Shown here: in pieces, positions 31,834-41,171 of the stretch
How the letters are laid out: every line of letters begins with the position of its first letter
How positions within the stretch are numbered: position 1 is the first letter of the stretch
Made by a program: the position numbers and the translations under genes
Assembly: GCA_027334565.1 (NCBI GenBank)
Contig: DAHWUP010000002.1
Location: 1 to 64,000, forward strand
DNA from: Candidatus Levyibacteriota bacterium
GTDB lineage: Bacteria > Patescibacteria > Microgenomatia > Levybacterales > UBA12049
DNA length: 64,000 nucleotides
Reading direction: 5' to 3'
Notes under the pieces: model-generated
Told to the model about the DNA's origin: nothing
The model's input: the letters and a program-made list of their open reading frames with translations, nothing else
Database searches by the model: none

Positions 31834-32448
31834 TTAATTACTGTTCCGCGGTTGCACGCTGGTTTCAAAATCCAAACTGGACTTTTGTTCGGCCAGCTGG
31901 GCAGGGTTTAAAGGATTGAATGTTTGGACGGTGAACGAAATCGTTACCAGCGGACTGACTCCCGTGCCTGAACCGTTACAGAGGATCTGGCAGTTGGTAA
32001 CATACAGTGAACTATCTACCAAAGATGCCCCGTTTGAAGCGATCGTATAGGGCGGTGAATCGGTTTGTCCGTTGCAGCTGTAAACGGTGGTGCCTCCGTC
32101 AAAAGATTGAACCCGGATATATTTGTAAACCGTTGTTGAAGTTGACGGACAATCGGTTATATACGTACTTCCGTTCGTACCGTTGACATCGCATGAATTA
32201 TTTAAAATACCGGGGTTGTTATCGGTGCTTACACCGCAAAAGTTTTGTGCATATGCGATTGTTTTACTGATCTGAGAAAGCGCATAATTTCCGTTTTGAC
32301 GGATATTGTTGACGCTTGAAGCTTTGTTTATCCCGCGAAGCGTACCGGTAATTATGCCCAAAGCAACGCCTCCTACAATGGTTAATATCATCAATACAAC
32401 CAAAAGTTCTATTAATGTAAAACCTTGATCATTTAATGTTTTTTTCAT
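31834..32448 (-). CDS. type IV prepilin-like protein (PilW/GspJ type)
   Basis: A 204-aa protein with a canonical prepilin leader: QGFTLIELLVVLMILTIVGG, cleaved by PilD between G and F, with Glu5 present. The C-terminal globular part is Cys-rich (six Cys) and Ser/Thr-rich. Length and the LRGINKASSVNNIRQNGNYAL start of the globular domain resemble GspJ/PilW minor pseudopilins. It overlaps the next pilin gene by 4 nt. Confidence 0.82.
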   Translation of the reverse strand: MKKTLNDQGFTLIELLVVLMILTIVGGVALGIITGTLRGINKASSVNNIRQNGNYALSQISKTIAYAQNFCGVSTDNNPGILNNSCDVNGTNGSTYITDCPSTSTTVYKYIRVQSFDGGTTVYSCNGQTDSPPYTIASNGASLVDSSLYVTNCQILCNGSGTGVSPLVTISFTVQTFNPLNPAQLAEQKSSLDFETSVQPRNSN

Positions 32449-32930
32449 GGGTTAGGCGGATTAGCTATTTGTGCAAAACAGGAATCTAAGGTCACGTTTT
32501 CACAATATTTGTTGCTTCCGGTACATTTGGAATCAGGCCAGGAAACGGATACCGTCACCTTTTCACCGGAACCGCAGCTAGCGTCGGCGGTGTTAATCAC
32601 AACCGACCGGATAAAATTATTATTATTACTTGTGATATTCGGGGTACTACAACCCCCGGTCGGAGAACCAAGGTCGGTAGAATTTTCAGCCAGGCAATAA
32701 GTCCCGGATACATAAGCCGAAAAGGCGCTCCAGTTGGAATCGCTTTGTTGTCGTACAATATCTAAAGCCTGCTGGGCATATTGGGTTGCCAGATTCTGGG
32801 TTTTGGAATAATCCGCATTATTTACGGTTGTTAATACTACCAGGGCTATAGATCCGATAATAATTGCCGCAACTCCCAATGCCAGCATCGCTTCAACCAG
32901 TGATTGTCCTTTATCATTTATAATCATCAT
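32445..32930 (-). CDS. type IV minor pilin-like protein (PilV/GspI type)
   Basis: A 161-aa protein starting MMIINDKGQSLVEAMLALG, a prepilin leader with KGQSLVEAML in place of GFTLIE, typical of PilV/GspI-like minor pilins. The globular part has several Cys. The start at complement 32928-32930 was chosen because the long upstream in-frame extension overlaps the previous pilin gene and lacks a pilin leader. Coupled to it by overlapping start and stop codons. Confidence 0.75.
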   Translation of the reverse strand: MMIINDKGQSLVEAMLALGVAAIIIGSIALVVLTTVNNADYSKTQNLATQYAQQALDIVRQQSDSNWSAFSAYVSGTYCLAENSTDLGSPTGGCSTPNITSNNNNFIRSVVINTADASCGSGEKVTVSVSWPDSKCTGSNKYCENVTLDSCFAQIANPPNP

Positions 32931-33415
32931 CGTACAGTGATCACTCCCGCTGAACTTACATTTACGGTTTTGGATAGGCCGTTTTCCGAAAAAACATAAT
33001 TTCCGCTGCCGGATACATTTCCCGTCAATAACAGGAAAATAATATCGTCCCAACCGCCGGTAACTCCGGGGAAAACTACGGTTGTTCCGAAACTTTTGGT
33101 AAATAAACCGTCCTGTACGGTTCCGCAATCGGCATAAAGAGTATACTTGGTTTTCCATACCCTGACGCGGTAATCCTGCAAGGGTTTACCGGCACAATTT
33201 GCGTCAGTTGGCACAACCTGAGAATATGCATTCGATTTGGCGGTATTTAGGGTATTGACAAAATCCGACAGATCCTGCTGAAAAGCCTGGCTTTTATTAT
33301 AATTTACGAATGCGCTGACACCTACCGCCGAAATTATCCCAATTAAAGCGATGACAACCAGAAGTTCGATCAGGGTAAAACCCTTTGCGGCGAGCAGTAA
33401 ACCGTTTCTATTCAT
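32927..33415 (-). CDS. type IV prepilin-like protein (GspH/FimT type)
   Basis: A 162-aa pseudopilin with leader AAKGFTLIELLVVIALIGII, PilD cleavage after G and Glu5. The following SQAFQQDLSDFVNTLNTAKSN region and the beta-rich end resemble GspH/FimT minor pilins, which prime pilus assembly. Two cysteines lie at NCAGK and ADCGT. Sits 6 nt after the previous pilin gene. Confidence 0.82.
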   Translation of the reverse strand: MNRNGLLLAAKGFTLIELLVVIALIGIISAVGVSAFVNYNKSQAFQQDLSDFVNTLNTAKSNAYSQVVPTDANCAGKPLQDYRVRVWKTKYTLYADCGTVQDGLFTKSFGTTVVFPGVTGGWDDIIFLLLTGNVSGSGNYVFSENGLSKTVNVSSAGVITVR

Positions 33416-33421
33416 AAAATC

Positions 33422-33883
33422 TTAGGGATTGGTTACCGTGTATGTAATTCCCGTTCCTCCGGCCACTGAACAAGACGCACCTCCGGCTGCTTGGGGATCG
33501 TTAACATTTTCCAGGCAGGCGGAAAGCGTATAAGAAACAACAGGTGTACCGCCGGGAGTATAGATATATGAACCTCCTTTGGGGTCTGTAGGAATAATCG
33601 ACATGTAAATGATCGAACAATCAGGACTGCCAAACTTACCGGAGCAATCGTTTAAAAGCGCGGGGTAACTTCCGTTGTCCGAACGATACATCTCCAATGC
33701 GGACTGAATTCGCCTCAAATCGGACTTCCTTTGCGTATCCCTCGCTTTTTGTAATTGCCCGAGCGGATTGACAATCACTATCAGTGTTCCCGCCATAATC
33801 CCGAGTATCGCAATCACAACGGTAAGTTCAATCAGCGTAAAACCCGCATGAGGATATGTAAACCGCTTAATTGTTCTTATCAT
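33422..33883 (-). CDS. type IV prepilin-like protein (GspG type)
   Basis: A 153-aa protein with leader AGFTLIELTVVIAILGIMAG, then the helix continues into VNPLGQLQKARDTQRKSDLR and SALEMYRSDNGSYPALLNDC, the alpha-helix plus Y-x-x-NG-YP pattern of major pseudopilins such as GspG. It could be a major or minor pilin. Two cysteines may form the C-terminal disulfide loop. Confidence 0.85.
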   Translation of the reverse strand: MIRTIKRFTYPHAGFTLIELTVVIAILGIMAGTLIVIVNPLGQLQKARDTQRKSDLRRIQSALEMYRSDNGSYPALLNDCSGKFGSPDCSIIYMSIIPTDPKGGSYIYTPGGTPVVSYTLSACLENVNDPQAAGGASCSVAGGTGITYTVTNP

Positions 33884-33928
33884 ATATTAATAGCCTAGCA
33901 TAAATTTGATACGCTTGTCTATCGATTG

Positions 33929-34723
33929 CTATAATCCAAAAATCTTAAAGAATAAATAATTGAGCCGGCTTTGAAAAAAAAGCGTAAGAAAAGATCCTGC
34001 AACCAGAAAAGGTCCGAAGGGCAGTGCGCTTTGAAATTTCTTTTTTTTAAGGAAAATCAAAAACAGGGCGCCTATTGCTCCTAATATGAAGGCCAGGTAA
34101 AGCGCAATGAATATTCCGGGAAAACCAAAAAACAATCCCAAAACAAACGACAGTTTTACATCACCACCTCCCATACCTTCTTTTCTTGTAAACAAATAAA
34201 AAATATAAGAGACTGCGACAAAAAACAGCAAGCAGCCTATACCGGAAAGCAAGTGATTTACTATCACCGAAAGCGGGTTAAAAGAAAGCCAAAGTAAAAT
34301 TAAAACAATGTCGAATATTAATATCGAATCGGGAATTATGCCTTTTTTAAAATCGATAAAAAATATTAAGATAAAACTGGAAATCATGGCTAGCAGATAA
34401 AAAAAGTAAAACAAAAACCTTAAATTTATTAGCGTAAGGGGAGTAATGAATATAAAAACGGCTATTGCAAACAAAAAACCCGTTACCAACTCTATTAAGG
34501 GATAAAATAAAGACAATTTAGTTTTGCAGTAATGACATTTACCTTTCAGATAAACATAGGAAAAAATAGGAATCAAATCATACCAGGCAAGAATGTGTTT
34601 GCAGGTCTCGCAATATGAGCGGCCTACAAAAACAGACTCATGACGGGGAAATCTGTTAATTACTACGCCTAAAAAGCTCCCGATAAATAGACCGAATAAA
34701 AACGCAAGAAAGACGTACATCAT
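33929..34723 (-). CDS. pilD: prepilin peptidase / N-methyltransferase PilD
   Basis: A 264-aa polytopic aspartic protease that cleaves and methylates prepilins. It has the cytoplasmic zinc site of two CxxC pairs (YCETCKH and CHYCKTK, about residues 38-75), the first catalytic Asp in FFIDFKKGIIPD and the second in GMGGGDVKL (GxGD). Both enzymatic domains of full-length PilD are present. It lies among its substrates in the pilus locus. Confidence 0.95.
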   Translation of the reverse strand: MMYVFLAFLFGLFIGSFLGVVINRFPRHESVFVGRSYCETCKHILAWYDLIPIFSYVYLKGKCHYCKTKLSLFYPLIELVTGFLFAIAVFIFITPLTLINLRFLFYFFYLLAMISSFILIFFIDFKKGIIPDSILIFDIVLILLWLSFNPLSVIVNHLLSGIGCLLFFVAVSYIFYLFTRKEGMGGGDVKLSFVLGLFFGFPGIFIALYLAFILGAIGALFLIFLKKKKFQSALPFGPFLVAGSFLTLFFQSRLNYLFFKIFGL

Positions 34724-34753
34724 TATATATATCTTATTATATAAAAACCGGAT

Positions 34754-35302
34754 TTAATAGAGGGTTATACCGGCCGCAGGGGCCGTTGTGGCTGAGGCGA
34801 TACATCCTACGCCCGCTTTTCCTTGCGTAGAATCGTAGACAAACACTGCAGTTTGGCCTGTTGTACATTTGGCTTTAGTGAACGACTGATTAGATTCCGC
34901 GTCGGTCCAGACCAGGAAATTGGAAGTCCCGTTCTCCGAATAACAGAAAGTTCCTTGTGCGGCGGTGCCGGCCATTGTACCTCCGCAATTTGAATTTTGG
35001 GTAGGTGCCGTAATCGTATTCTTGATATCCTGAGAGTAAACAAGCACATTTTGCCAACCGGTAGAGAAGTTTGCGCCTGCAGGAGCTGTGCTTAACAACC
35101 CGGATTGTGCCGTGTAATAAGCCTGCACCGCGTGCCCCAACTGAGCTACATCGGAAAGCCTTCCGGAGTCCCTACCTCTTGCCAACTGTTCCAAAGGATT
35201 GATGGCAACCAAAACTACGGCTGCCAAAATACCCAAAACTGCGATTACAATTAAAAGCTCGATCAGGGTGAAGCCTTTTGAGGATTTATATAACTTCTTC
35301 AT
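34754..35302 (-). CDS. major type IV prepilin candidate (PilA-like)
   Basis: A 182-aa prepilin with leader KGFTLIELLIVIAVLGILAA, Glu5 and VLVAINPLEQLARGRDSGRL following. It has four cysteines in the C-terminal half. It is first after pilB-T-C and has its own promoter (TTGACA on the minus strand at 35336-35341, 18 nt, TATCAT at 35312-35317, 9 nt to the start), which fits a highly expressed major pilin. ATG complement 35300-35302 is chosen because the leader begins there. Confidence 0.82.
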   Translation of the reverse strand: MKKLYKSSKGFTLIELLIVIAVLGILAAVVLVAINPLEQLARGRDSGRLSDVAQLGHAVQAYYTAQSGLLSTAPAGANFSTGWQNVLVYSQDIKNTITAPTQNSNCGGTMAGTAAQGTFCYSENGTSNFLVWTDAESNQSFTKAKCTTGQTAVFVYDSTQGKAGVGCIASATTAPAAGITLY

Positions 35303-35311
35303 GTATATATA

Positions 35312-35341
35312 ATGATATACATACATTTTAAAGTCTGTCAA
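35312..35341 (-). promoter_or_regulatory. promoter of the PilA-like gene
   Basis: On the minus strand TTGACA (complement of 35336-35341), 18-nt spacer, TATCAT (complement of 35312-35317), 9 nt to the ATG. It allows the pilin genes to be expressed above the motor genes. Confidence 0.65.
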
Positions 35342-35404
35342 GAGTCAATTTAAGGCCAGATATTTGAACTTGATAAATTAAGTTTTGAAAATGCCTTTGA
35401 TTTA

Positions 35405-36616
35405 TTATTGGTTTCCAACCGAATTGATGAGGCTATATATCGGAGTGATCACCGAAATCAACAGGAAGGCGACACCTGCTCCCAGAATGATCATAATGAT
35501 GGGTTCAAGAGCGGTTGTTAAGGTCTTGACCATCTGATCCGCCTCGCTCTCATAGTATTCCGAAGCTTTCATCAGACCCTCGTCGATCTTACCGGTCTGT
35601 TCGCCAACCTCAACCAACTGTATCAGCATTGGGGGAAATAATGTATAGCTGGACATCGAATCACCTATTCCGACGCCCTTTTCGACCATTTTTGCTACAT
35701 CGATAATGGCGGATTTATATAGAACGTTTCCCGTCGTATCCGCCGTTTCAAGCAAAGCCTGAACTACCAATGTGCCGGTGCCGACCAGAAGGCTTAAAGT
35801 CCTCGTAAATTCTGCCAGAATCGAATTGGAAAATAGCTTTCCGAATATCGGCAATCTTAGCAGTGCGCTATCGTAGATGAACCTGCCGTCGGTCGTATTT
35901 ATCCATTTTCTGAACGCAAAAATAACCACTGCAATAATTGCCAATACGACAGGCCAAGCTGTTACGATGAATTTTGACACATCCAACACTATCTGCGTAG
36001 GCAAAGGGATAGACACATTCATAGACGTGTATAAATCACTTAGTTGCGGTATCACGAAAAAAGTCATGATCATCATCACTCCGAACATCATGATGATGAC
36101 AATCGCAGGATACATCAATGCCGATTTTATTGTTGACTTAAGTTGTGACTGCCTCTCCATGTTCTCGGAAAGCCTCAAAAGTACCTTATCCAACAGCCCT
36201 CCCTGCTCACCGGCTTTTATCACCGAAACATAAATGGGCGTAAACACTTTAGGGTGCTTTTCTACCGCCTGACCCAAAGTTTTACCCTCCTGAACGTCAT
36301 TGATTATAGAGGTAATTACTTCGACGAAAGCCTGGTTCTTAATTTGGGCCTTTAAAAGTTCCAACGATTTTACCACCGTCAGACCCGAGGAGAGCATCGA
36401 AGAAAGCTGACGGGTAAAGATGATCAAATCCCTTGAACCGACCTTTTGTGACAAGAACGGCAAGTCGGACCAGAATTTATTGTCGATGCGGTCGATTGAA
36501 ATCGGCATCAGCGCTTTTTGTCTTAAATATTCGGCCGCGTCATCAATCGATTCCGTATCCAATAATCCGCGGGAAACATTTCCGTTATTATCTGTCGCTT
36601 TGTACCTGACTCTCAT
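35405..36616 (-). CDS. pilC: PilC, type IV pilus platform protein
   Basis: A 403-aa inner-membrane protein with two GspF/T2SSF repeats, each a helical cytoplasmic domain (FTRQLSSMLSSGLTVVKSLE and FTRTLSLLVGTGTLVVQALL) followed by hydrophobic helices near 168-190, 220-240 and 370-395. PilC connects PilB and PilT to the growing pilus. Starts 10 nt after pilT. Confidence 0.94.
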   Translation of the reverse strand: MRVRYKATDNNGNVSRGLLDTESIDDAAEYLRQKALMPISIDRIDNKFWSDLPFLSQKVGSRDLIIFTRQLSSMLSSGLTVVKSLELLKAQIKNQAFVEVITSIINDVQEGKTLGQAVEKHPKVFTPIYVSVIKAGEQGGLLDKVLLRLSENMERQSQLKSTIKSALMYPAIVIIMMFGVMMIMTFFVIPQLSDLYTSMNVSIPLPTQIVLDVSKFIVTAWPVVLAIIAVVIFAFRKWINTTDGRFIYDSALLRLPIFGKLFSNSILAEFTRTLSLLVGTGTLVVQALLETADTTGNVLYKSAIIDVAKMVEKGVGIGDSMSSYTLFPPMLIQLVEVGEQTGKIDEGLMKASEYYESEADQMVKTLTTALEPIIMIILGAGVAFLLISVITPIYSLINSVGNQ

Positions 36617-36626
36617 ATAAAGATTC

Positions 36627-37694
36627 TTATTCTATCAAGCGCATCAATTCCTCAGTTCGAAGAGCATAGGCTTTGGCGGTTTCGATACTAACCGCCCCGG
36701 ACATAACCAGCTGTGATAAAGAATGCTCAAGCGAGATCATTCCCGCATCCTGAGAGGTCTGGATGATCGAATCGATTAAATGCGTTTTTCCTTCCCGGAT
36801 GGTACTTGCAACAGCCGAAGTGCCGACCAAAACCTCCACTGCGGGTATCCTGCCTCCGTTGACCATCGGGATCAACCTTTCCGATACCACTCCTTTAAGA
36901 GTAGCAGCCAGCTGAACCCTGACTTGCGCCTGTTGGCTGGCCGGAAAAGCATCGATTATCCTGTCTACCGTTTGTGCGGCAGAATTGGTATGCAAGGTGG
37001 AGAAGACCAAATGACCTGTCTCGGCGATGGTTAGTGCCGACGCGATGGTTTCGGGGTCCCTCATCTCACCCACAGAAACAACATCGGGATCCTCCCGAAG
37101 CGCCGACCTTAAAGCCATATTCCATGAATGGGTATCCACATCCATTTCTCTTTGGGAAATGATGCTTTTACCAGGAGGATAAACATACTCGATCGGATCT
37201 TCGATGGTCAGAATATGATTCGCAGTTTCAAGGTTTATCTCGTTGAGCATGGAAGAAATGGTTGTGGATTTACCGTGACCCGACGGACCGGTTACCAAAA
37301 TGAAGCCTTGTTTAAGTTGAGCGAATGCGTGGCAAATCTTGGGTAAGTGGAGTTCCTCGACCGTTTTAATTTTCGGCTGCAGATATCTGAACGCAACACT
37401 CATCAAACCTCTCTGATAATAAATATTGGCCCTGAACCTTCCCAGATCGCCATAAGCGCCTCCGCCAAAACCGAAGGAAAAATCGATTTCCTTGTTATTT
37501 ATCAACAGCTCCTTTTGTTCCGGTTTTAAAATCCCCATGAGCATCATCTCGATGTCTTTGGCTGCAAGCTGATTGTAACTTGTCAGATACCTTAATTCTC
37601 CGTCGATCCTTATCGCCGGATAATTTCCCGGTAAAAGGTGTAAATCCGATGCATTATTTTTAATTGTTAAATCCAATAGTTCCTGTATCGACAT
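36627..37694 (-). CDS. pilT: PilT, pilus retraction ATPase
   Basis: A 355-aa hexameric ATPase of normal PilT length: N-terminal PAS-like part (NASDLHLLPGNYPAIRIDGE), Walker A TGPSGHGKSTT, Asp box TIEDPIEY, Walker B VSVGEMRDPET, the His box TGHLVFSTLHTNSAAQT and the AIRNLIRE-like region reading VASTIREGKTHLI. PilT depolymerises pili, so twitching or DNA uptake by retraction is possible. Starts 3 nt after pilB. Confidence 0.95.
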   Translation of the reverse strand: MSIQELLDLTIKNNASDLHLLPGNYPAIRIDGELRYLTSYNQLAAKDIEMMLMGILKPEQKELLINNKEIDFSFGFGGGAYGDLGRFRANIYYQRGLMSVAFRYLQPKIKTVEELHLPKICHAFAQLKQGFILVTGPSGHGKSTTISSMLNEINLETANHILTIEDPIEYVYPPGKSIISQREMDVDTHSWNMALRSALREDPDVVSVGEMRDPETIASALTIAETGHLVFSTLHTNSAAQTVDRIIDAFPASQQAQVRVQLAATLKGVVSERLIPMVNGGRIPAVEVLVGTSAVASTIREGKTHLIDSIIQTSQDAGMISLEHSLSQLVMSGAVSIETAKAYALRTEELMRLIE

Positions 37695-37697
37695 AGT

Positions 37698-39443
37698 TTA
37701 TTCCTGGGCAACCCTTAATACTTCCTCGATGGTCGTGACCCCGGCCAACACCTTCAGATAACCGTCCTGTTTCATGGTTATCATACCTTCAAGTATCGCC
37801 TCTTTTTCTATTGTACCAGAATCGGCGTGTTGTAAAATCAGCGTCGCGATTCTTTCGTTTATCGGCAATGTCTCAAAAATACCGATTCTTCCGATATAAC
37901 CCGATCCGCCGCATTCCTGGCAACCCTTTCCTTTATAAAACTTTATTTTCCCGATATTTGCCGGGAAGTATTTACCCAACACGTTCTTTATCTCCGTGAC
38001 CAGCGGGGGAGGAGGCGTCAGTTCAACTTTACAATGTTGGCAAATCTTGCGCACGATCCTTTGTCCGAGTACAGCATTCATGGTGGATGCCAGCAAAAAA
38101 GTCTCCGCACCAAGATCGAGAAGCCGGGGAAGTGCTCCGGCAGCATTTGAGGTATGCAGGGTTGAAAACACCAAATGTCCGGTCAAAGCGGCTTGAATAG
38201 CAAGTTCTGTAGTTTCCGGGTCCCTGATTTCTCCGACCAGAATGATATTCGGGTCCTGCCTTAAGAAAGACCTTAAGCCTTCCGCAAAAGTAAGACCCAC
38301 CGCAGGATTTATCTGCACCTGATTGACCCCCTGCATTTGATATTCAACCGGATCCTCAAGCGTTGAAATATTAACCCTGGTTGTATTCAATTTGTTCAAA
38401 ACGGAATAAAGGGTGGTCGTTTTACCGGAACCGGTCGGACCTACTACAATGATTATACCATGGGGCCTAAGCATTGCCGTTTCCAGATTGCGCAAAGAAG
38501 AACCGTTTAACCCCAGTTCTTCAAGCGTAGGTACGCCGCCGGATTTTCTTAAAAGCCTCATCACGATCTTTTCACCAAAAGTTGTCGGCAAGACCGAGAT
38601 CCTCAGGTCAACTTCCTTATCGTCAACCTTGAAATTGAATCTACCGTCCTGCGGGATACGGTGCTCGTCGATCTTCATCTCGGACAAAATCTTGATCCTG
38701 GAAATAACCGCTTCCTGAACGCTTTTGGGCAACGACAATCTGTCGTATAAGATTCCGTCTATGCGGTACCTTACCCTGACCCGGTCTTCCATCGGCTCGA
38801 TATGAATATCCGACGCTCTGCTGTTGACAGCGTACTCGAGTATGGTCGAAACGATTTTTGCTATCGGCGCCTCTTTGATTATCTGGGCGATTTGTTGGGT
38901 ATCGACCGTTTTAATTTTGGAGGTGGTCTCAGTTTCTTTCAGGGCTTCTCCCACTTCCCCCACCAATTCCTGTCGGTATTGCTGGTCAATAGCCCGTTGA
39001 ACCTGCGTTTTTGAAGCCGCAAAGGCTTTAATGGTCTGACCCGATCTTTCCTTGACAAAAGTGATCGCCTCAAGGTCGACCGGGTTGGACATGGCAATAG
39101 AAAGGATTTTTGACTTCTCGTCATACAAAAACGGGATCAGCGAAAATCTTTCCGCGACCGAACGCGGAACAAAACCCAGGGCTTGGGGGGAAAACGATTG
39201 GGTGTCAAGCGAAACGAAAGGTATGTCAAAGACCTTCGCTTTTGCCTGCGCCAGTTTTTCTTCGGGAACAATATTCGAATCCTCGACAATGCTTTCTTCG
39301 GTTGCGCCACTTGAAGCACTTTTTACCTTAATGTCGTCGTATTGTTGTTTGGTTATGAGCTTTTCCGAAAATAACACATCGGCAATGGTTTTGGCGTCGG
39401 AAAAGCCGTCGGCACCTGATGATAAAGTTATCGTATCGGGCAT
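37698..39443 (-). CDS. pilB: PilB, pilus extension ATPase
   Basis: A 581-aa ATPase with an N-terminal MshEN-like domain (about 15-150), Walker A VGPTGSGKTTTLY, Asp box STLEDPVEYQ, Walker B VGEIRDPETTELA, His box STLHTSNAAG and the tetracysteine zinc motif CQHC...CQECGGSGY, which separates PilB/GspE from PilT. First gene of the pilus locus; on the minus strand TATAAT (complement 39448-39453) lies 4 nt before the ATG. It points away from the holB-like gene. Confidence 0.96.
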   Translation of the reverse strand: MPDTITLSSGADGFSDAKTIADVLFSEKLITKQQYDDIKVKSASSGATEESIVEDSNIVPEEKLAQAKAKVFDIPFVSLDTQSFSPQALGFVPRSVAERFSLIPFLYDEKSKILSIAMSNPVDLEAITFVKERSGQTIKAFAASKTQVQRAIDQQYRQELVGEVGEALKETETTSKIKTVDTQQIAQIIKEAPIAKIVSTILEYAVNSRASDIHIEPMEDRVRVRYRIDGILYDRLSLPKSVQEAVISRIKILSEMKIDEHRIPQDGRFNFKVDDKEVDLRISVLPTTFGEKIVMRLLRKSGGVPTLEELGLNGSSLRNLETAMLRPHGIIIVVGPTGSGKTTTLYSVLNKLNTTRVNISTLEDPVEYQMQGVNQVQINPAVGLTFAEGLRSFLRQDPNIILVGEIRDPETTELAIQAALTGHLVFSTLHTSNAAGALPRLLDLGAETFLLASTMNAVLGQRIVRKICQHCKVELTPPPPLVTEIKNVLGKYFPANIGKIKFYKGKGCQECGGSGYIGRIGIFETLPINERIATLILQHADSGTIEKEAILEGMITMKQDGYLKVLAGVTTIEEVLRVAQE

Positions 39444-39520
39444 TACTATTATAGTAATTAAAAATAAGTTATAATGTCAACCAGAAACAACGACTAAAAA
39501 ACAGTCTGTCGAATAATCGT

Positions 39521-40159
39521 ATGCAAAGCGTGATCATCCTTGGTACAACCGAGAAAACCAGGGAGAAAGCAAATCAGATCCTTTCCGAATACAAAATCTC
39601 GAATTTTGACGCTTCGGTCTTTTCCTCGGATAAGGCAATCGGAATTCCGGAAGTCAGACTCCTGCAAAAAAATATTTTTCTAAAACCGTTTGCGTCGGAA
39701 AAGAAAGCCGTGGTTTTGGAATGCTTTTGCGGCGTCACCGTCGACGCTCAAAACGCGTTTCTTAAAGTTTTGGAGGAGCCTCCGACAGACACTATTATAA
39801 TGTTACTTGCCACAAGCCTTGATTTTATCTTACCGACGGTTTTATCAAGGTGCAATTTGATCGACCTGACAAGCAGAATACAGCAGTTGCCCAAACAACG
39901 TAAGGAAAATTTAGAACTGCTGGAATCATTGGTCTTTAGCGCGGAAAATCCCTTGCTGATCGCGCAAAACTACGGCAAATCCAAAGAATCTGCCCTCAAG
40001 ATATTGGAAGAATTGATCACCGCTGCCGAAGAAAAAATGCAGACCGATCATTCGCTGGCAAAAACGCTGAAAGAGCTTCAAAAAACTTATACTATTATCA
40101 AATCCACCAACGTTAATGTCCGTTTTGCCCTGGAAAACCTATTTTTAAATCTTAAATAA
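39521..40159 (+). CDS. holB: DNA polymerase III delta-prime-like subunit, short
   Basis: A 212-aa protein resembling the middle of clamp-loader delta-prime: ECFCGVTVDAQNAFLKVLEEPPTDT (shown here as the NAFLKVLEEPP motif), LLATSLDFILPTVLSRCNLIDL (the S-R-C sensor region). It lacks a Walker A loop and the zinc module, and is much shorter than typical delta-prime (~330 aa). Delta-prime is a non-hydrolysing stator, so loss of the P-loop is tolerable. An AATAAT box ends 5 nt before the ATG. The assignment as clamp-loader subunit is firm at family level, its completeness less so. Confidence 0.75.
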   Translation: MQSVIILGTTEKTREKANQILSEYKISNFDASVFSSDKAIGIPEVRLLQKNIFLKPFASEKKAVVLECFCGVTVDAQNAFLKVLEEPPTDTIIMLLATSLDFILPTVLSRCNLIDLTSRIQQLPKQRKENLELLESLVFSAENPLLIAQNYGKSKESALKILEELITAAEEKMQTDHSLAKTLKELQKTYTIIKSTNVNVRFALENLFLNLK

Positions 40160-40165
40160 CCGTCC

Positions 40166-40819
40166 TTAAGCGTTACGGCAATAGGAGAAAAGCGAAAAGA
40201 CATTCCCGAATCCTTTTGAGAATATGCCGTGCATTATGCAGGGAAGGAAATCATGCAACCTTATCATTGCCAGAAATCCCAAACCAATCACCAAAATGAA
40301 AAGGGTAGCAAAGTTATTTTTGACGAACTCAAGGCTTAACATTTTATTCTTACCGCGTTTATCTTTTACCAGCGAAACGATATTAAGTAAAACCGCCAGA
40401 AAAGGAAAGAACAACACCCAAGTAAAAAGCACAGGTGCCCGGTAAAGAAATGTATGGCTAAAAAAATTATACGATTGTTGATTAATATGCCCCAAGTTTC
40501 CCTGCGCGACCCTGCTTGAAAAATCAATGACGGACATCAATAAAATGGGCAAAAGAAGAACTGCTCCGGCGATATTAAAATTGTTAAGATGAAAATATTT
40601 TTTCATACCGACCTCTTGCATTTCGTATATATTCTCAAAAATAATACCTTTTGATAAATCCATTAACTGAAACGTCCAAAAACCGGCCCCGGCTTTTCCC
40701 TTGGCTCTCAACTCGTCATGATATAAATCCTCAAGATCCAAGAGTATTTGACTTTTGAATCTTTGCCGGTAGCTTTCGGGATAAAAACGGAGTAATTTTT
40801 TATATATTTGTTCATACAT
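40166..40819 (-). CDS. membrane protein paired with a PadR regulator
   Basis: A 217-aa protein with a soluble N-terminal part (IYKKLLRFYPESYRQRFKSQ) that resembles the short helical 'permease prefix' domain found beside PadR regulators, and four hydrophobic helices near residues 83-100, 127-147, 170-190 and 195-210. It overlaps padR by 8 nt, so both are made together. Such pairs occur often in bacteria and may form a membrane-signal/regulator unit, but the function is unknown. Confidence 0.6.
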   Translation of the reverse strand: MYEQIYKKLLRFYPESYRQRFKSQILLDLEDLYHDELRAKGKAGAGFWTFQLMDLSKGIIFENIYEMQEVGMKKYFHLNNFNIAGAVLLLPILLMSVIDFSSRVAQGNLGHINQQSYNFFSHTFLYRAPVLFTWVLFFPFLAVLLNIVSLVKDKRGKNKMLSLEFVKNNFATLFILVIGLGFLAMIRLHDFLPCIMHGIFSKGFGNVFSLFSYCRNA

Positions 40820-41165
40820 AGCATAAGAAAAGTTTTAATGTTGCCGGATCTTCCAGGACATTGATCTTTTTTGCTCGATGAAGTGTTTCTTCATACCTTT
40901 GTAATTCGGACGAAAGATTTCTTCTGCCAAGCGACGTTAAGGTGTAATATTTTCTTCTGTCCTTTTCCCCGGCTTCTTTTACCCAACCGCTCTTAAGCAT
41001 CCTTTTTATAGCGCCGTACAGCGTGCCCGGGCCCATGGCGACTTTCCCTTTTGAGTCGGTTTTGACCTGTTTCATGATATCGTAGCCGTGTCTATCCTTA
41101 ACCGCCAGAGAAAGGAGGATAAAAAGGACCTGTGGGGAAATAGAATCAATGGTTTTGCTATTCAT
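40812..41165 (-). CDS. PadR-family transcriptional regulator
   Basis: A 117-aa winged-helix protein: LFILLSLAVKDRHGYDIMKQV (helix 1-2), GPGTLYGAIKRMLKSGWV (recognition helix region) and KYYTLTSLGRRNLSSELQRY (wing plus dimer helix). PadR/LmrR-type proteins repress efflux or stress genes and their own operon when no ligand is bound. The promoter contains a 19-bp inverted repeat, supporting autoregulation together with the membrane protein gene downstream. Confidence 0.92.
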   Translation of the reverse strand: MNSKTIDSISPQVLFILLSLAVKDRHGYDIMKQVKTDSKGKVAMGPGTLYGAIKRMLKSGWVKEAGEKDRRKYYTLTSLGRRNLSSELQRYEETLHRAKKINVLEDPATLKLFLCYV

Positions 41166-41171
41166 GCCTTT

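Noticed and set aside
32931..33158. 76-residue N-terminal extension of the PilV-like pilin
   Set aside because: It lies in another frame over the preceding pilin gene and would place the prepilin leader internally.
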